DNA of 49,250 bases from GCA-2862585 sp036340235 (GTDB taxonomy: Bacteria; Bacteroidota; Bacteroidia; Flavobacteriales; UBA7312): the NCBI GenBank assembly GCA_036340235.1, contig JAYYZE010000037.1, positions 1-49,250 of the forward strand, in the 5' to 3' direction. A program made the position numbers and the translations under genes. The notes under the pieces were generated by a model. That model was not told the DNA's origin, searched no databases, and was given only the letters and a program-made list of their open reading frames with translations. Below, one piece after another: positions 17,435-25,883 of this stretch; the stretch's first letter is position 1; each line of letters opens with the position of its first letter.

Positions 17435-20071
17435 ATGAAGAACAGTCTCAATACCGTTTCCATAATCACAATTATTTGCTTGAGCATTGTGGCATTTCTA
17501 ATTTTCCATAAATACCAAAGCATAAAAAGTGTCAAAACAAAAGCCATAGAAGCCATTCCTACTAACGCCGCAATTATTATTGAAAGTGACAATTGGGCAC
17601 TGACAATGAATGATCTTGAAAAGTCAACTATTTTCAACACCATAACCAACAGTCCAAGTTGGGAAACATGCAAACACTTTATCAACAAGGTCAAAATGAC
17701 GTTGATGGCTAACCCAACACTTAATTCATTGGTTGATGGAAAAGAAGCATATCTATCCATACACCACACCACTAATAATTTCAACTATCAAATATCTACC
17801 GGATGTTCAGAAGCTGAACTTAACGTCATACTTTCTAATGACTCACTGGTTCAAAACTACACTACCAGACAATATGACGGTATTACTATTTATCAAATTT
17901 CAGAGCACACCAAATTATGCCACCATAGTGATATTTTGTTCTTGAGTAATTCTGACCTACTAATTGAAGAAGGAATTAGACAACTTAACAACAAAATAAG
18001 CTTGTTAGATAACCCTGCATTTGTAAAAGTGGAACAAACAAAAAGCACCTTTTCTGTGGGACACATTTATGTCAATTTTGACTCTTTTTCCAAGTTTATC
18101 TCAGAAAATACGCGATTCGATTACCAAGACATACAATGGCTTAGTCGATGGGCTAACTGGGCTGAACTAGACTTGGAAATCACAAACGACGACTTCACAC
18201 TTTCAGGCTTCACTCTGGTAGAAGACTCTTCCTCAAACTACCTCACCTCTTTATTTGCTCAGGTTGAACAAAAAATTGAAATCAGTAAAATAGCACCTAA
18301 AAACACCAATAAAATCATAGCATTTGGTGTCGACGACCCATTTCTATTTCATACCAACTACAAAGAATTTTTGGCAAAACACAATAACCTATATGAACAC
18401 AACAAATCCATAAAAGAAATAAATTCATCTTATCAAGTTGACATTGAAAATACCATAAATAGCATTGTTCAAAATGAAATGGGAGTAATAAACACCATGT
18501 CTAATTCAGGTAAAGCAGCAAGCTATATATTTTTTAAATCAAAAGATGAATCCATTGAAATTCTTGAATTTTTAAGCAAATCTATTTCAGGAGATTCATT
18601 ATTCATTGAGCAGTACAGGGGCTTTACACTTTCTCAAATTGATATTCCCTTTCTTTTCAAAAAAATGTATGGCTATTTTTTTAAAGCCGTCAAAAACAAC
18701 TACTACACTTGGATTGACAACTATTTAATAGTTAGCGATACACCAGCTAATTTAAAAGCATTTATCAATTATTATCTTTCAGAAAAAACACTTAACAACC
18801 ATCCTAATTTTTTAACTTTTAGTGATAAAATTGCCACAAGATGCAACTTCTTTTATTATTCTAATCCTTCATCTGGAAATTGGAATTCGGTTATTAAGTC
18901 ATCATTAGACAGCATTTTGTTACTAGAAAATTGGACAAATATCAATGGTTTTGTTTACCAGCTTAGTTCAAAAGATGATTTATTTTATAACAACGTTGTT
19001 CTTCATTACGAGAGTAACAGTCAGCAAGACAGCCAACTAGAATGGATTGTAGATCTGGATGAAATTATTATTAGCGAACCACAAATTGTATTCAACCACC
19101 AAAGTAAAACACATAATGTCATTATCCAAGACGCTAAAAAATCCATTATTTTGATTAATGAAAAGGGTAAAGTGATTTGGACAAAACCTATTGGCGGAAA
19201 AGTTTTAGATAAAATTCACCAAATAGACTATTATAAAAATAGAAAACTCCAATACATATTCAATACGGAAGATAGTTTATACATCATTGACCGGTTAGGA
19301 AGAAATGTAGAGAATTTTCCTGTGTCATTAATAGCAAAAGCATCACGAGGGCTTAGTGTATTAGATTACGACAAAAATAGAAAATACCGCTTTATGGTTC
19401 CATCCAACGACGGATACCTTTATAACTATAATAAAGTTGGTGAACTAGTTAACGGTTGGTCATTCCAAGCGCTAGAAAATAGTCTTTCACAGCAAGTAAA
19501 ATACGCTTCCGTATCCTCAAAAGATTACATATATGTTTGCGATAAAAAAGGAAATATGAGCATCGTTGGACGCAATGGAAAGAAAAGAACTAAAATTAAC
19601 AACATACCTATAAGTGGTGATTTTTATGTTGACAATACTAATGGTAACATCTATTCGACAGACTCCTTGGCTAATGTATGGTTGACTCAATTAAATGGAA
19701 CTAGCACAAAAATCAAGACATCAGATTTAGAAAATCACATGTTTTATGTCTTTCCTTTTACTTCTGATGAAATAATGAATCTATTTATTTCGGACGACAA
19801 GTCTGTTAAGTGCTACAATTCAGAAAATAAAGTCATGACCTTTAAAGTGGTTGCAACTAGTTTGCCTAAAGCAATTCATTTTAACAATGAATCCTACTTG
19901 GCAATTTCAAATGGTGAGTATTGTCACCTCTTCAAGTCAGATGGATCATTAGCTTCTTCATCGCCATTTTTTGGTGGCGGTGAATTCAATTGTGTCGATC
20001 TAGACATGGATAATAAACTTAATCTGCTAGTAATCAACAATAACACCTTATATAATTACGCAATCGATTAG
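17435..20071 (+). CDS. Membrane-anchored DUF3352-like protein with C-terminal beta-propeller
   Basis: The 878-residue protein has a single N-terminal membrane segment (about 9-25) with no cleavage site, so most of it should lie in the periplasm. Residues 35 to about 530 have the look of DUF3352: an opening IPTNAAIIIESDNW, repeated strand-rich units, and LIVSDTPANLKAFINYYLSE. Residues about 550-878 read as repeated blades of the propeller type, such as IILINEKGKVIWTKPIGGKV and YLYNYNKVGELVNGWSF, ending in a DMDNKLNLLVINN segment like FG-GAP repeats. No catalytic residues are recognisable. It may be a scaffold or envelope sensor. Similar genes follow rnhB in related genomes, to my recollection. 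Confidence 0.75.
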   Translation: MKNSLNTVSIITIICLSIVAFLIFHKYQSIKSVKTKAIEAIPTNAAIIIESDNWALTMNDLEKSTIFNTITNSPSWETCKHFINKVKMTLMANPTLNSLVDGKEAYLSIHHTTNNFNYQISTGCSEAELNVILSNDSLVQNYTTRQYDGITIYQISEHTKLCHHSDILFLSNSDLLIEEGIRQLNNKISLLDNPAFVKVEQTKSTFSVGHIYVNFDSFSKFISENTRFDYQDIQWLSRWANWAELDLEITNDDFTLSGFTLVEDSSSNYLTSLFAQVEQKIEISKIAPKNTNKIIAFGVDDPFLFHTNYKEFLAKHNNLYEHNKSIKEINSSYQVDIENTINSIVQNEMGVINTMSNSGKAASYIFFKSKDESIEILEFLSKSISGDSLFIEQYRGFTLSQIDIPFLFKKMYGYFFKAVKNNYYTWIDNYLIVSDTPANLKAFINYYLSEKTLNNHPNFLTFSDKIATRCNFFYYSNPSSGNWNSVIKSSLDSILLLENWTNINGFVYQLSSKDDLFYNNVVLHYESNSQQDSQLEWIVDLDEIIISEPQIVFNHQSKTHNVIIQDAKKSIILINEKGKVIWTKPIGGKVLDKIHQIDYYKNRKLQYIFNTEDSLYIIDRLGRNVENFPVSLIAKASRGLSVLDYDKNRKYRFMVPSNDGYLYNYNKVGELVNGWSFQALENSLSQQVKYASVSSKDYIYVCDKKGNMSIVGRNGKKRTKINNIPISGDFYVDNTNGNIYSTDSLANVWLTQLNGTSTKIKTSDLENHMFYVFPFTSDEIMNLFISDDKSVKCYNSENKVMTFKVVATSLPKAIHFNNESYLAISNGEYCHLFKSDGSLASSSPFFGGGEFNCVDLDMDNKLNLLVINNNTLYNYAID

Positions 20072-20073
20072 TA

Positions 20074-20940
20074 TTATCTCAATATACCTACCGATATCCT
20101 TGGTTCATATTGTTTCCCATTAGTAGTGCTCAATCCTATTTTGAGGTTAATTTTTTTGTGCTTCATAGGAATGAATAGATGTGTATTAAGCTCAAAATTT
20201 GGCAAAAAGTCAATGCCATCAAACTCCATATCACGAGAAAGAACGCCAAACTCTCCACCAACACCAAGGTATTTGTTAATTAAATGCCCTCCACCAAGCA
20301 TCAAAGACACATCACTAAGTGAACTCGACAAACGCGTGTTGATGAAGTATTTTTTGTCTGCATTAAAATACAAGAATGACTGTGATATAAGATCTTTCCA
20401 TCCAATCGAAAAGCCAGAAACTAATTTATTTTCATTTTCAGTGGGCCATTTGTCAAAGGCATTTAAATCATAATCTTCTATGATTTTTATAAGCAACTTA
20501 TCGTATTTTGGATTGGTAGCGTAACCAGCATTTTTAAGCCCTTTAGCCCATCCCTTATAATCATTAATCGACAAGTCAAACAAGCCCAAATACCTATCTC
20601 TTAAGAGAAACTTTGAATGATCCTCGTAAGAATCCAACACACTTTGGTATTTACGAAAACACTCGTTATATTCATCATCATCATGAAAAACCTTATCACC
20701 TTGCCAATTAGTGTGGCATTTAATTCCAAAATGGTTATTTGACTGTTTGGCTAGCTCGCTGTTTCCATTACCACTTTCCAGTATGGCTTGTGCTAAGGTG
20801 ATACTGGCAGGTATTCGGTATTTTTTCATTTGGCGTTTGGCTTCATCTTTATATTGTGAGATATATTGATCTGTACTAAGCTTTTGTGAGAATAGTTGAT
20901 TTGAGAAAATCAGCAGAAAAATTGTTAATCGATGTGCCAT
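20074..20940 (-). CDS. Exported GH73-type glucosaminidase with unusual C-terminal domain
   Basis: Residues 1-19 form a signal peptide ending LFSQ. Residues 24 to about 162 are a glucosaminidase domain: ITLAQAILESGNGNSELA with the catalytic Glu55, then NNHFGIKCH, FRKYQSVLDSYEDHSKFL and GYATNPKYDKLL. This cleaves the glycan chain of peptidoglycan. Bacteroidota homologues usually end in LysM repeats; here residues 170-288 are strand-rich and Gly/aromatic-rich (GFSIGWKDLISQSFLYF, HLINKYLGVGGEFGVLS) and look like part of an outer-membrane beta-barrel. Its stop is two bases from that of the converging gene, and its start overlaps the desulfhydrase-like gene by 16 bases. Confidence 0.88.
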   Translation of the reverse strand: MAHRLTIFLLIFSNQLFSQKLSTDQYISQYKDEAKRQMKKYRIPASITLAQAILESGNGNSELAKQSNNHFGIKCHTNWQGDKVFHDDDEYNECFRKYQSVLDSYEDHSKFLLRDRYLGLFDLSINDYKGWAKGLKNAGYATNPKYDKLLIKIIEDYDLNAFDKWPTENENKLVSGFSIGWKDLISQSFLYFNADKKYFINTRLSSSLSDVSLMLGGGHLINKYLGVGGEFGVLSRDMEFDGIDFLPNFELNTHLFIPMKHKKINLKIGLSTTNGKQYEPRISVGILR

Positions 20941-21821
20941 CCTTTTGCTCTAATTCGTTGATTCATTCCTTCAATGCCTTGCAGTCCACCTGTATGAATA
21001 GCTAAAATAGTACTATTTGACTGAAAACACCCATTTTTCAGCATGTCAAAAATTCCGTACATCATTTTTGCAGTGTAAACGGGATCCAATTGAATAGAAA
21101 ACGTCTGTTTGAAAGTATTCATAAAATGAATTAGATCAGAGGTCACTTTGGCGTATCCGCCAAAATGATAATCGGTTTGTATGTGCCAATTTGTATTCCT
21201 GTGTGAAAGATAGTCACTTACTTTTTTATTAAGAAATGAGCCATTTTTGAGGCTTGAAAAACCGATGGCCTGCTGATGGCTCAACAAGCCATTGACAATA
21301 CCTGCCATAGTCCCTCCCGTACCGACAGGCACACATACCACATCGAATGTCTTGCAATACAGCATTTCCTCACACCCTTTGACGGCCAAACGATTGGTTC
21401 CCCCTTCAGGAAGTAAATAACAATCAGGAAACATACACTGCCAATCCATCATTTCTTTATTTCTGTAGTCATTTCTACTCACATAATGCAATATCATACC
21501 GAATTGTTGGGCCAGTTTCAAGCTTGGATTAAGGGGTAATTGTTCTTCGCCGCGAATAATCCCAACTGACTGTAAACCCATGTTTTTACAGGCCCACGCA
21601 GTGGCAACAATATGATTAGAAAAAGCTCCTCCAAAGGTCAGTATTTGCTGTTTATCTTTCTCAACGGCTTCAATCAAATTGTACTTTAGCTTCCACCATT
21701 TGTTACCCATACACACGCCGTCATTAAGCTCATCACGTTGTAATAGTAACTTAATGTTCTTTGAGGTGAAATCTGAAACATCTAACTCTACTATCCTTTG
21801 TTTTGTATCTTTTGCAAACAC
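20925..21821 (-). CDS. PLP-dependent ACC deaminase / D-cysteine desulfhydrase family enzyme
   Basis: The 298-residue protein begins at a GTG (21819-21821); no ATG is well placed upstream. The PLP lysine is Lys41 in MGNKWWKLKYN, followed by TFGGAFSNHI, LLPEGGTN, the phosphate-binding PVGTGGTMAGIV and DPVYTAKMMYG. These fit fold-type II enzymes that cleave D-cysteine or 1-aminocyclopropane-1-carboxylate; the two activities cannot be separated by eye. The N-terminus is shorter than in classical ACC deaminase, as in other Bacteroidota. It is cotranscribed with the glucosaminidase through a 16-base overlap. Confidence 0.88.
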   Translation of the reverse strand: MFAKDTKQRIVELDVSDFTSKNIKLLLQRDELNDGVCMGNKWWKLKYNLIEAVEKDKQQILTFGGAFSNHIVATAWACKNMGLQSVGIIRGEEQLPLNPSLKLAQQFGMILHYVSRNDYRNKEMMDWQCMFPDCYLLPEGGTNRLAVKGCEEMLYCKTFDVVCVPVGTGGTMAGIVNGLLSHQQAIGFSSLKNGSFLNKKVSDYLSHRNTNWHIQTDYHFGGYAKVTSDLIHFMNTFKQTFSIQLDPVYTAKMMYGIFDMLKNGCFQSNSTILAIHTGGLQGIEGMNQRIRAKGWHID

Positions 21822-21846
21822 CTTCCTTTTTAAGTAATGATTGTTG

Positions 21847-21854
21847 TAAATTTG
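21847..21854 (+). promoter_or_regulatory. Candidate promoter box for DUF5522-hutU
   Basis: TAAATTTG followed by TAC matches TAnnTTTG, 19 bases before the ATG at 21874 in the 52-base divergent gap. Its position suits a short leader. A -33 element is not obvious. Confidence 0.5.
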
Positions 21855-21873
21855 TACCTCAAAACTACATTTA

Positions 21874-22059
21874 ATGAATCGCTTTTCAAACAGTAAAAAA
21901 TTATCCCAAGAAGATTATTACATGTCAGGCGACGGATATATCGTTTTTACGGAAAAATATCACTTAAAAAGAGGGTATTGTTGCAAAAGTGGATGTAAGC
22001 ATTGTCCATACGGTTACGATAAAAAAACCGATTCATTTTCAAAACAAAAAACCAAATGA
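21874..22059 (+). CDS. DUF5522 small cysteine-motif protein
   Basis: The 61-residue protein has EDYYMSGDGYIVFTEKYHLKR followed by a compact Cys cluster GYCCKSGCKHCPYGY (Cys36, 37, 41, 44). This is the DUF5522 pattern found in many Bacteroidota and some Proteobacteria; the cysteines could hold zinc or an Fe-S cluster. The stop overlaps the hutU start by four bases (ATGA), so the two are coupled here. No function is established. Confidence 0.85.
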   Translation: MNRFSNSKKLSQEDYYMSGDGYIVFTEKYHLKRGYCCKSGCKHCPYGYDKKTDSFSKQKTK

Positions 22060-24056
22060 CCACATTTAGAGAACGTATTTTAGAAGGAATTCCCGCAGAG
22101 ATACCTTCACAGAAAGAATATGATGAGAAGGTAAACCACGCCCCCAAACGAAAAGATATACTAAATGTAGAAGAAAAAAAGCTAGCCCTTCGAAACGCCC
22201 TTCGATATTTCCCAACACAACAACACCCATTTTTAGCTCAGGAATTTTTGGATGAGCTCAAAACCTATGGGCGCATTTATATGTACAGATATCGCCCAGA
22301 TTATGAGATGAAAGCACGAAGTATTGACGACTACCCCGGTAAATCGACTCAAGCTAAAGCCATTATGCTGATGATACAAAATAACCTTGATCATAGGGTG
22401 GCTCAACACCCCCATGAACTGATAACCTATGGCGGCAATGGTGGCGTATTTCAAAATTGGGCACAATACCGTCTTTGCATGAAGTTCTTGGCCGAAATGA
22501 ATGACGAACAAACCCTTGTAATTTACTCGGGTCATCCTCTTGGATTATTTCCTTCACACAAAGGTGCACCTAGAGTAATAGTAACTAATGGAATGATGAT
22601 TCCCAACTACTCCAAACCCGACCATTGGGAGAAATACAATGCCCTGGGAGTCACCCAGTTTGGTCAAATGACAGCGGGGTCATACATGTACATAGGTCCA
22701 CAAGGAATAGTGCATGGGACTACCATCACTATACTCAACGCAGGTCGTAAAATTAGTCAAGAAGGTCTTAGTGGGCGATTATTTCTAACAGCTGGCTTAG
22801 GTGGTATGAGTGGTGCTCAACCCAAAGCGGGAAACATTGCTGGCTGCATAACCGTAGTTGCTGAAATCAACCCCAAAGCCACAAAAACTAGACATGAACA
22901 GGGATGGGTAGATGAAGTAATTGATGATATTAACGAACTATGCCAGCGGGTCAAAATAGCCAAACATCAAAAAGAAATTGTTTCAATCGCTTACCAAGGA
23001 AATATCGTTGAAGTTTGGGAAGCATTTTTGGAAGAAGACATCTATGTGGACCTTGGATCTGATCAAACATCATTACACAATCCATGGGCAGGAGGGTATT
23101 ATCCTATTGATTTAACTCTCGAAGAATCGAACCACTTAATGGCTACAAATCCCAAAGAATTTAAGAATAAAGTACAGTCCACACTAAGAAGACATGCTAA
23201 AGCCATCAACCGACATACTGAAAAAGGCACCTATTTCTTTGACTATGGTAATGCCTTTTTATTAGAATCATCGCGTGCAGGAGCTGATATTCTAACTGAG
23301 GACGGGCTTAAATTCAAATACCCATCCTATGTTCAAGACATAATGGGCCCCATGTGTTTTGATTACGGCTTTGGTCCATTTAGGTGGGTATGCGCCAGTG
23401 GTAACGAAAAAGATTTAGAAAAAACTGACGAAATAGCTTGTCACGTACTTGAAGAAATGATACTCAATGCGCCAAAAGAAATTCGTCAGCAGATGCAAGA
23501 CAATATACACTGGATAAAGAACGCCAAAAAAAATCAAATGGTTGTGGGTTCGCAGGCTAGAATTCTTTATGCCGACGCGGAAGGAAGGATAAAAATTGCA
23601 AGAGCATTCAATGAAGCTATCAAGAATAAAATCATTGGGCCCATTATACTTGGAAGAGATCATCACGACGTTTCAGGAACCGACTCACCATACAGAGAAA
23701 CATCAAATATTTATGATGGTTCTAGCTTTACAGCCGATATGGCCATTCAAAATGTTATCGGCGATAGCTTTAGAGGCGCTACCTGGGTGTCTATACACAA
23801 CGGTGGCGGAGTTGGTTGGGGGGAAGTCATCAATGGCGGATTTGGCATGCTTATAGATGGCAGCGAGGACAGCGACAAGAAATTAGAAATGATGCTCCAT
23901 TGGGATGTTAACAATGGCATTGCTAGAAGAAATTGGGCACGAAACGATGAAGCCATGTTTGCTATCAAAAGAGAAATGAAGCGTACACCCAATCTGAGAG
24001 TTACCATCCCTGAGAAAACCGACGATGGGCTTATTGAAGGATTAAACTACAAATAA
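22056..24056 (+). CDS. hutU: Urocanate hydratase, long form
   Basis: The 666-residue protein has urocanase hallmarks: TYGGNGGVFQNWAQY, YSGHPLGLFPSHKGAPR, FGQMTAGSYMYIGPQGIVHGT and the Rossmann-like GLGGMSGAQPKA for the tightly bound NAD. It hydrates urocanate to imidazolone propionate, the second step of histidine breakdown. It is about 110 residues longer than the common 550-residue form, matching the long Bacteroidota subgroup; the extra length is mainly an N-terminal extension and internal insertions. No hutH, hutI or hutG is present here. It converges on the next gene with four bases between stops. Confidence 0.95.
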   Translation: MTTFRERILEGIPAEIPSQKEYDEKVNHAPKRKDILNVEEKKLALRNALRYFPTQQHPFLAQEFLDELKTYGRIYMYRYRPDYEMKARSIDDYPGKSTQAKAIMLMIQNNLDHRVAQHPHELITYGGNGGVFQNWAQYRLCMKFLAEMNDEQTLVIYSGHPLGLFPSHKGAPRVIVTNGMMIPNYSKPDHWEKYNALGVTQFGQMTAGSYMYIGPQGIVHGTTITILNAGRKISQEGLSGRLFLTAGLGGMSGAQPKAGNIAGCITVVAEINPKATKTRHEQGWVDEVIDDINELCQRVKIAKHQKEIVSIAYQGNIVEVWEAFLEEDIYVDLGSDQTSLHNPWAGGYYPIDLTLEESNHLMATNPKEFKNKVQSTLRRHAKAINRHTEKGTYFFDYGNAFLLESSRAGADILTEDGLKFKYPSYVQDIMGPMCFDYGFGPFRWVCASGNEKDLEKTDEIACHVLEEMILNAPKEIRQQMQDNIHWIKNAKKNQMVVGSQARILYADAEGRIKIARAFNEAIKNKIIGPIILGRDHHDVSGTDSPYRETSNIYDGSSFTADMAIQNVIGDSFRGATWVSIHNGGGVGWGEVINGGFGMLIDGSEDSDKKLEMMLHWDVNNGIARRNWARNDEAMFAIKREMKRTPNLRVTIPEKTDDGLIEGLNYK

Positions 24057-24060
24057 CAAA

Positions 24061-24693
24061 TTAAAAATTTAACCCTAAGAAGGCATTTAAATACAGGCCA
24101 TCCTCCTTTATATCAGGGTTTTCAATAAATTCGTCTTCTCCAATTGGCTTGGTTTTAGAAGAAACATTTGAAATATTATAACCACCCACAATATCTAATG
24201 TCAAGTTTTTGTAAATATTAAATTGAAAACCAGCACCTAATCCACGACCTAGTGTGTTGTATTTTTTATCATAATCATCAAAACTATCAACCTTTTCATC
24301 GGTGTAGGTTTCTAGGTAATCAGAATAACTACCAAACACATTGATATATACACCCATAGGAGCGTCCCATGTAAAATAGTATTTTATCTCCGGCACAATA
24401 AGAAAACCTGAGTACCTAAATGCGTCCTCATCGTAAAATACTGCATCGCCTATTGTTGCAATTTTACCTTTTTTGGTATCGGAAATCATCGTCAAGCCAA
24501 GCTTGTATGAGAATTGGGCTAGGTTTAAGCTGTAACCAGGGTCCAGTATTCTTTCAAATGCAATAGTGTACCCACCAACAGGGGCAAATGGTTCATACAA
24601 ACTAGTACTTATTACGTTACTAGAAACCTTGAAAGTTTGTGCATTTGTGACTATGGTTGTCAAAACTAAAAGAATAGTAAGGGCTCTAAACAT
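24061..24693 (-). CDS. Small outer-membrane beta-barrel protein
   Basis: I start at the ATG at 24691-24693, which gives a clean signal peptide (MFRALTILLVLTTIVTNAQ); an ATG at 24720 would put nine polar residues in front of it. The 210-residue product has alternating strands and short loops and ends LYLNAFLGLNF, a typical terminal strand with a final Phe for BAM insertion. GGYTIAFERILDPGYSLNLAQFSY and GRGLGAGFQFNIYKNLTLDIV fit an OmpW/PorT-like eight-strand barrel of Bacteroidota. No specific function can be given. Confidence 0.82.
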   Translation of the reverse strand: MFRALTILLVLTTIVTNAQTFKVSSNVISTSLYEPFAPVGGYTIAFERILDPGYSLNLAQFSYKLGLTMISDTKKGKIATIGDAVFYDEDAFRYSGFLIVPEIKYYFTWDAPMGVYINVFGSYSDYLETYTDEKVDSFDDYDKKYNTLGRGLGAGFQFNIYKNLTLDIVGGYNISNVSSKTKPIGEDEFIENPDIKEDGLYLNAFLGLNF

Positions 24694-24884
24694 TTTACAA
24701 ATATCGTTAATATTTATCAAATGAGTGATTAAAATATAGTTCTAATATTATGCTTTCAAATGAAATCGATTAGTCTTTTGCCAACGGCTAAAAACAACAA
24801 AGCGGTTTTAACCAATTAATGTACCTCTTTATTCTATTCTTTTATGTTATTTTTGTTTTAAATTTGTAGTAATAACAAACACAC
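24694..24884. other. 191-base intergenic region upstream of pdhA
   Basis: This is the longest gene-free stretch in the window. It holds a possible imperfect hairpin at 24786-24813 (GGCTAAAAAC against GGTTTTAACC, two mismatches, eight-base loop) and two TAnnTTTG boxes nearer pdhA. No small gene or tRNA is visible. The hairpin could be an operator or 5' element, but it is weak. Confidence 0.4.
24848..24866 (+). promoter_or_regulatory. Two overlapping candidate -7 boxes for pdhA
   Basis: TATTTTTG at 24848-24855 and TAAATTTG at 24859-24866 both match TAnnTTTG. The second lies 18 bases before the pdhA ATG. Neither has a TTG at a good -33 distance, so I cannot decide between them. Confidence 0.5.
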
Positions 24885-25880
24885 ATGTCAAAAAAAATTT
24901 CAAAAGAAATTTACCTAAGGTGGTACAAGGATATGCTACTGTGGCGTAAATTAGAAGACAAAGCATCCGCCTTGTACATTCAACAAAAAATAAGGGGTTT
25001 TCTGCATCTTTACAATGGCCAAGAAGCCATTCTTGCAGGATGTTCTGAAGCGATAGACCCCAAAAAAGATAAAATGATAACCGCCTACAGAAACCACGTT
25101 CAACCCATTGCCATGGGTGTTGAACCTAAGTATATTCTGGCAGAACTCATGGGCAAAATTACTGGCTGCTCCAAAGGAAATGGTGGATCAATGCACATGT
25201 TTAGTAAAGAACATAATTTTTTTGGAGGCCATGGCATTGTAGGGGGGCAAATACCATTAGGAGCTGGTATCGCTTTTGCCGACAAATACAATGGTAATGA
25301 TGGAGTGACATTATGTTTTATGGGAGACGGTGCTGTAAGGCAAGGATCACTTCACGAAACCTTTAACTTAGCTATGTTGTGGAAATTGCCCGTCATTTTT
25401 ATTGTAGAAAATAATGGCTATGCCATGGGGACTTCCGTTGAACGAACAGCCAATCATACCGAAATATGGAAATTGGGTCTTGGATACGAAATGCCCAGTA
25501 AGGCAATTGATGGAATGAATCCAGTTGTCGTTATGAACGAAGTAAACGAAGCTGTACAAAGAGCACGAAAAGGCCACGGCCCCACATTTTTAGAAGCTAA
25601 AACATATCGTTATAAAGGACACTCCATGTCAGATGCCCAGCATTATAGAACAAAAAAAGAAGTACAAGAATATCAAAAAATTGACCCCATAAATACAACT
25701 CTAGATATTATCATGAAGAAAAAATACGCTACAGAAGAGGAAATTGAGGCCATAAACAATGAAGTAAAAAATACCATTGCCGAGGCCGTAAAATTTGCAG
25801 AGGAATCACCCTTTCCTAACGAGCAAGATCTCTACGATAGCGTTTACGAACAAAGTGATTACCCATTTATTAAAGAATAA
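24885..25880 (+). CDS. pdhA: Pyruvate dehydrogenase E1 component, alpha subunit
   Basis: The 331-residue protein has the E1-alpha pattern: HLYNGQEAILAG, TAYRNHVQPIAMG, the thiamine pyrophosphate/Mg motif GDGAVRQGSLHETFNLA (GDGA at 147-150) and ENNGYAMGTSVERT, then YRYKGHSMSDAQHYR, the usual phosphorylation-loop region. With the beta subunit it decarboxylates pyruvate and acetylates the lipoyl arm of E2. It is followed after three bases by E2 (pdhC). The beta subunit gene is not between them, as in other Flavobacteria where pdhB lies elsewhere. Confidence 0.95.
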   Translation: MSKKISKEIYLRWYKDMLLWRKLEDKASALYIQQKIRGFLHLYNGQEAILAGCSEAIDPKKDKMITAYRNHVQPIAMGVEPKYILAELMGKITGCSKGNGGSMHMFSKEHNFFGGHGIVGGQIPLGAGIAFADKYNGNDGVTLCFMGDGAVRQGSLHETFNLAMLWKLPVIFIVENNGYAMGTSVERTANHTEIWKLGLGYEMPSKAIDGMNPVVVMNEVNEAVQRARKGHGPTFLEAKTYRYKGHSMSDAQHYRTKKEVQEYQKIDPINTTLDIIMKKKYATEEEIEAINNEVKNTIAEAVKFAEESPFPNEQDLYDSVYEQSDYPFIKE

Positions 25881-25883
25881 ACA

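Noticed and set aside
24057..24070. Palindrome TTAAAAATTTAA between hutU and the barrel gene as terminator
   Set aside because: It is short, purely AT and mostly within the stop codon and last codons of the minus-strand gene; no stable stem is likely.
24694..24720. ATG at 24720 as start of the outer-membrane protein
   Set aside because: It would put nine polar residues before a good signal peptide that begins at the ATG at 24693.
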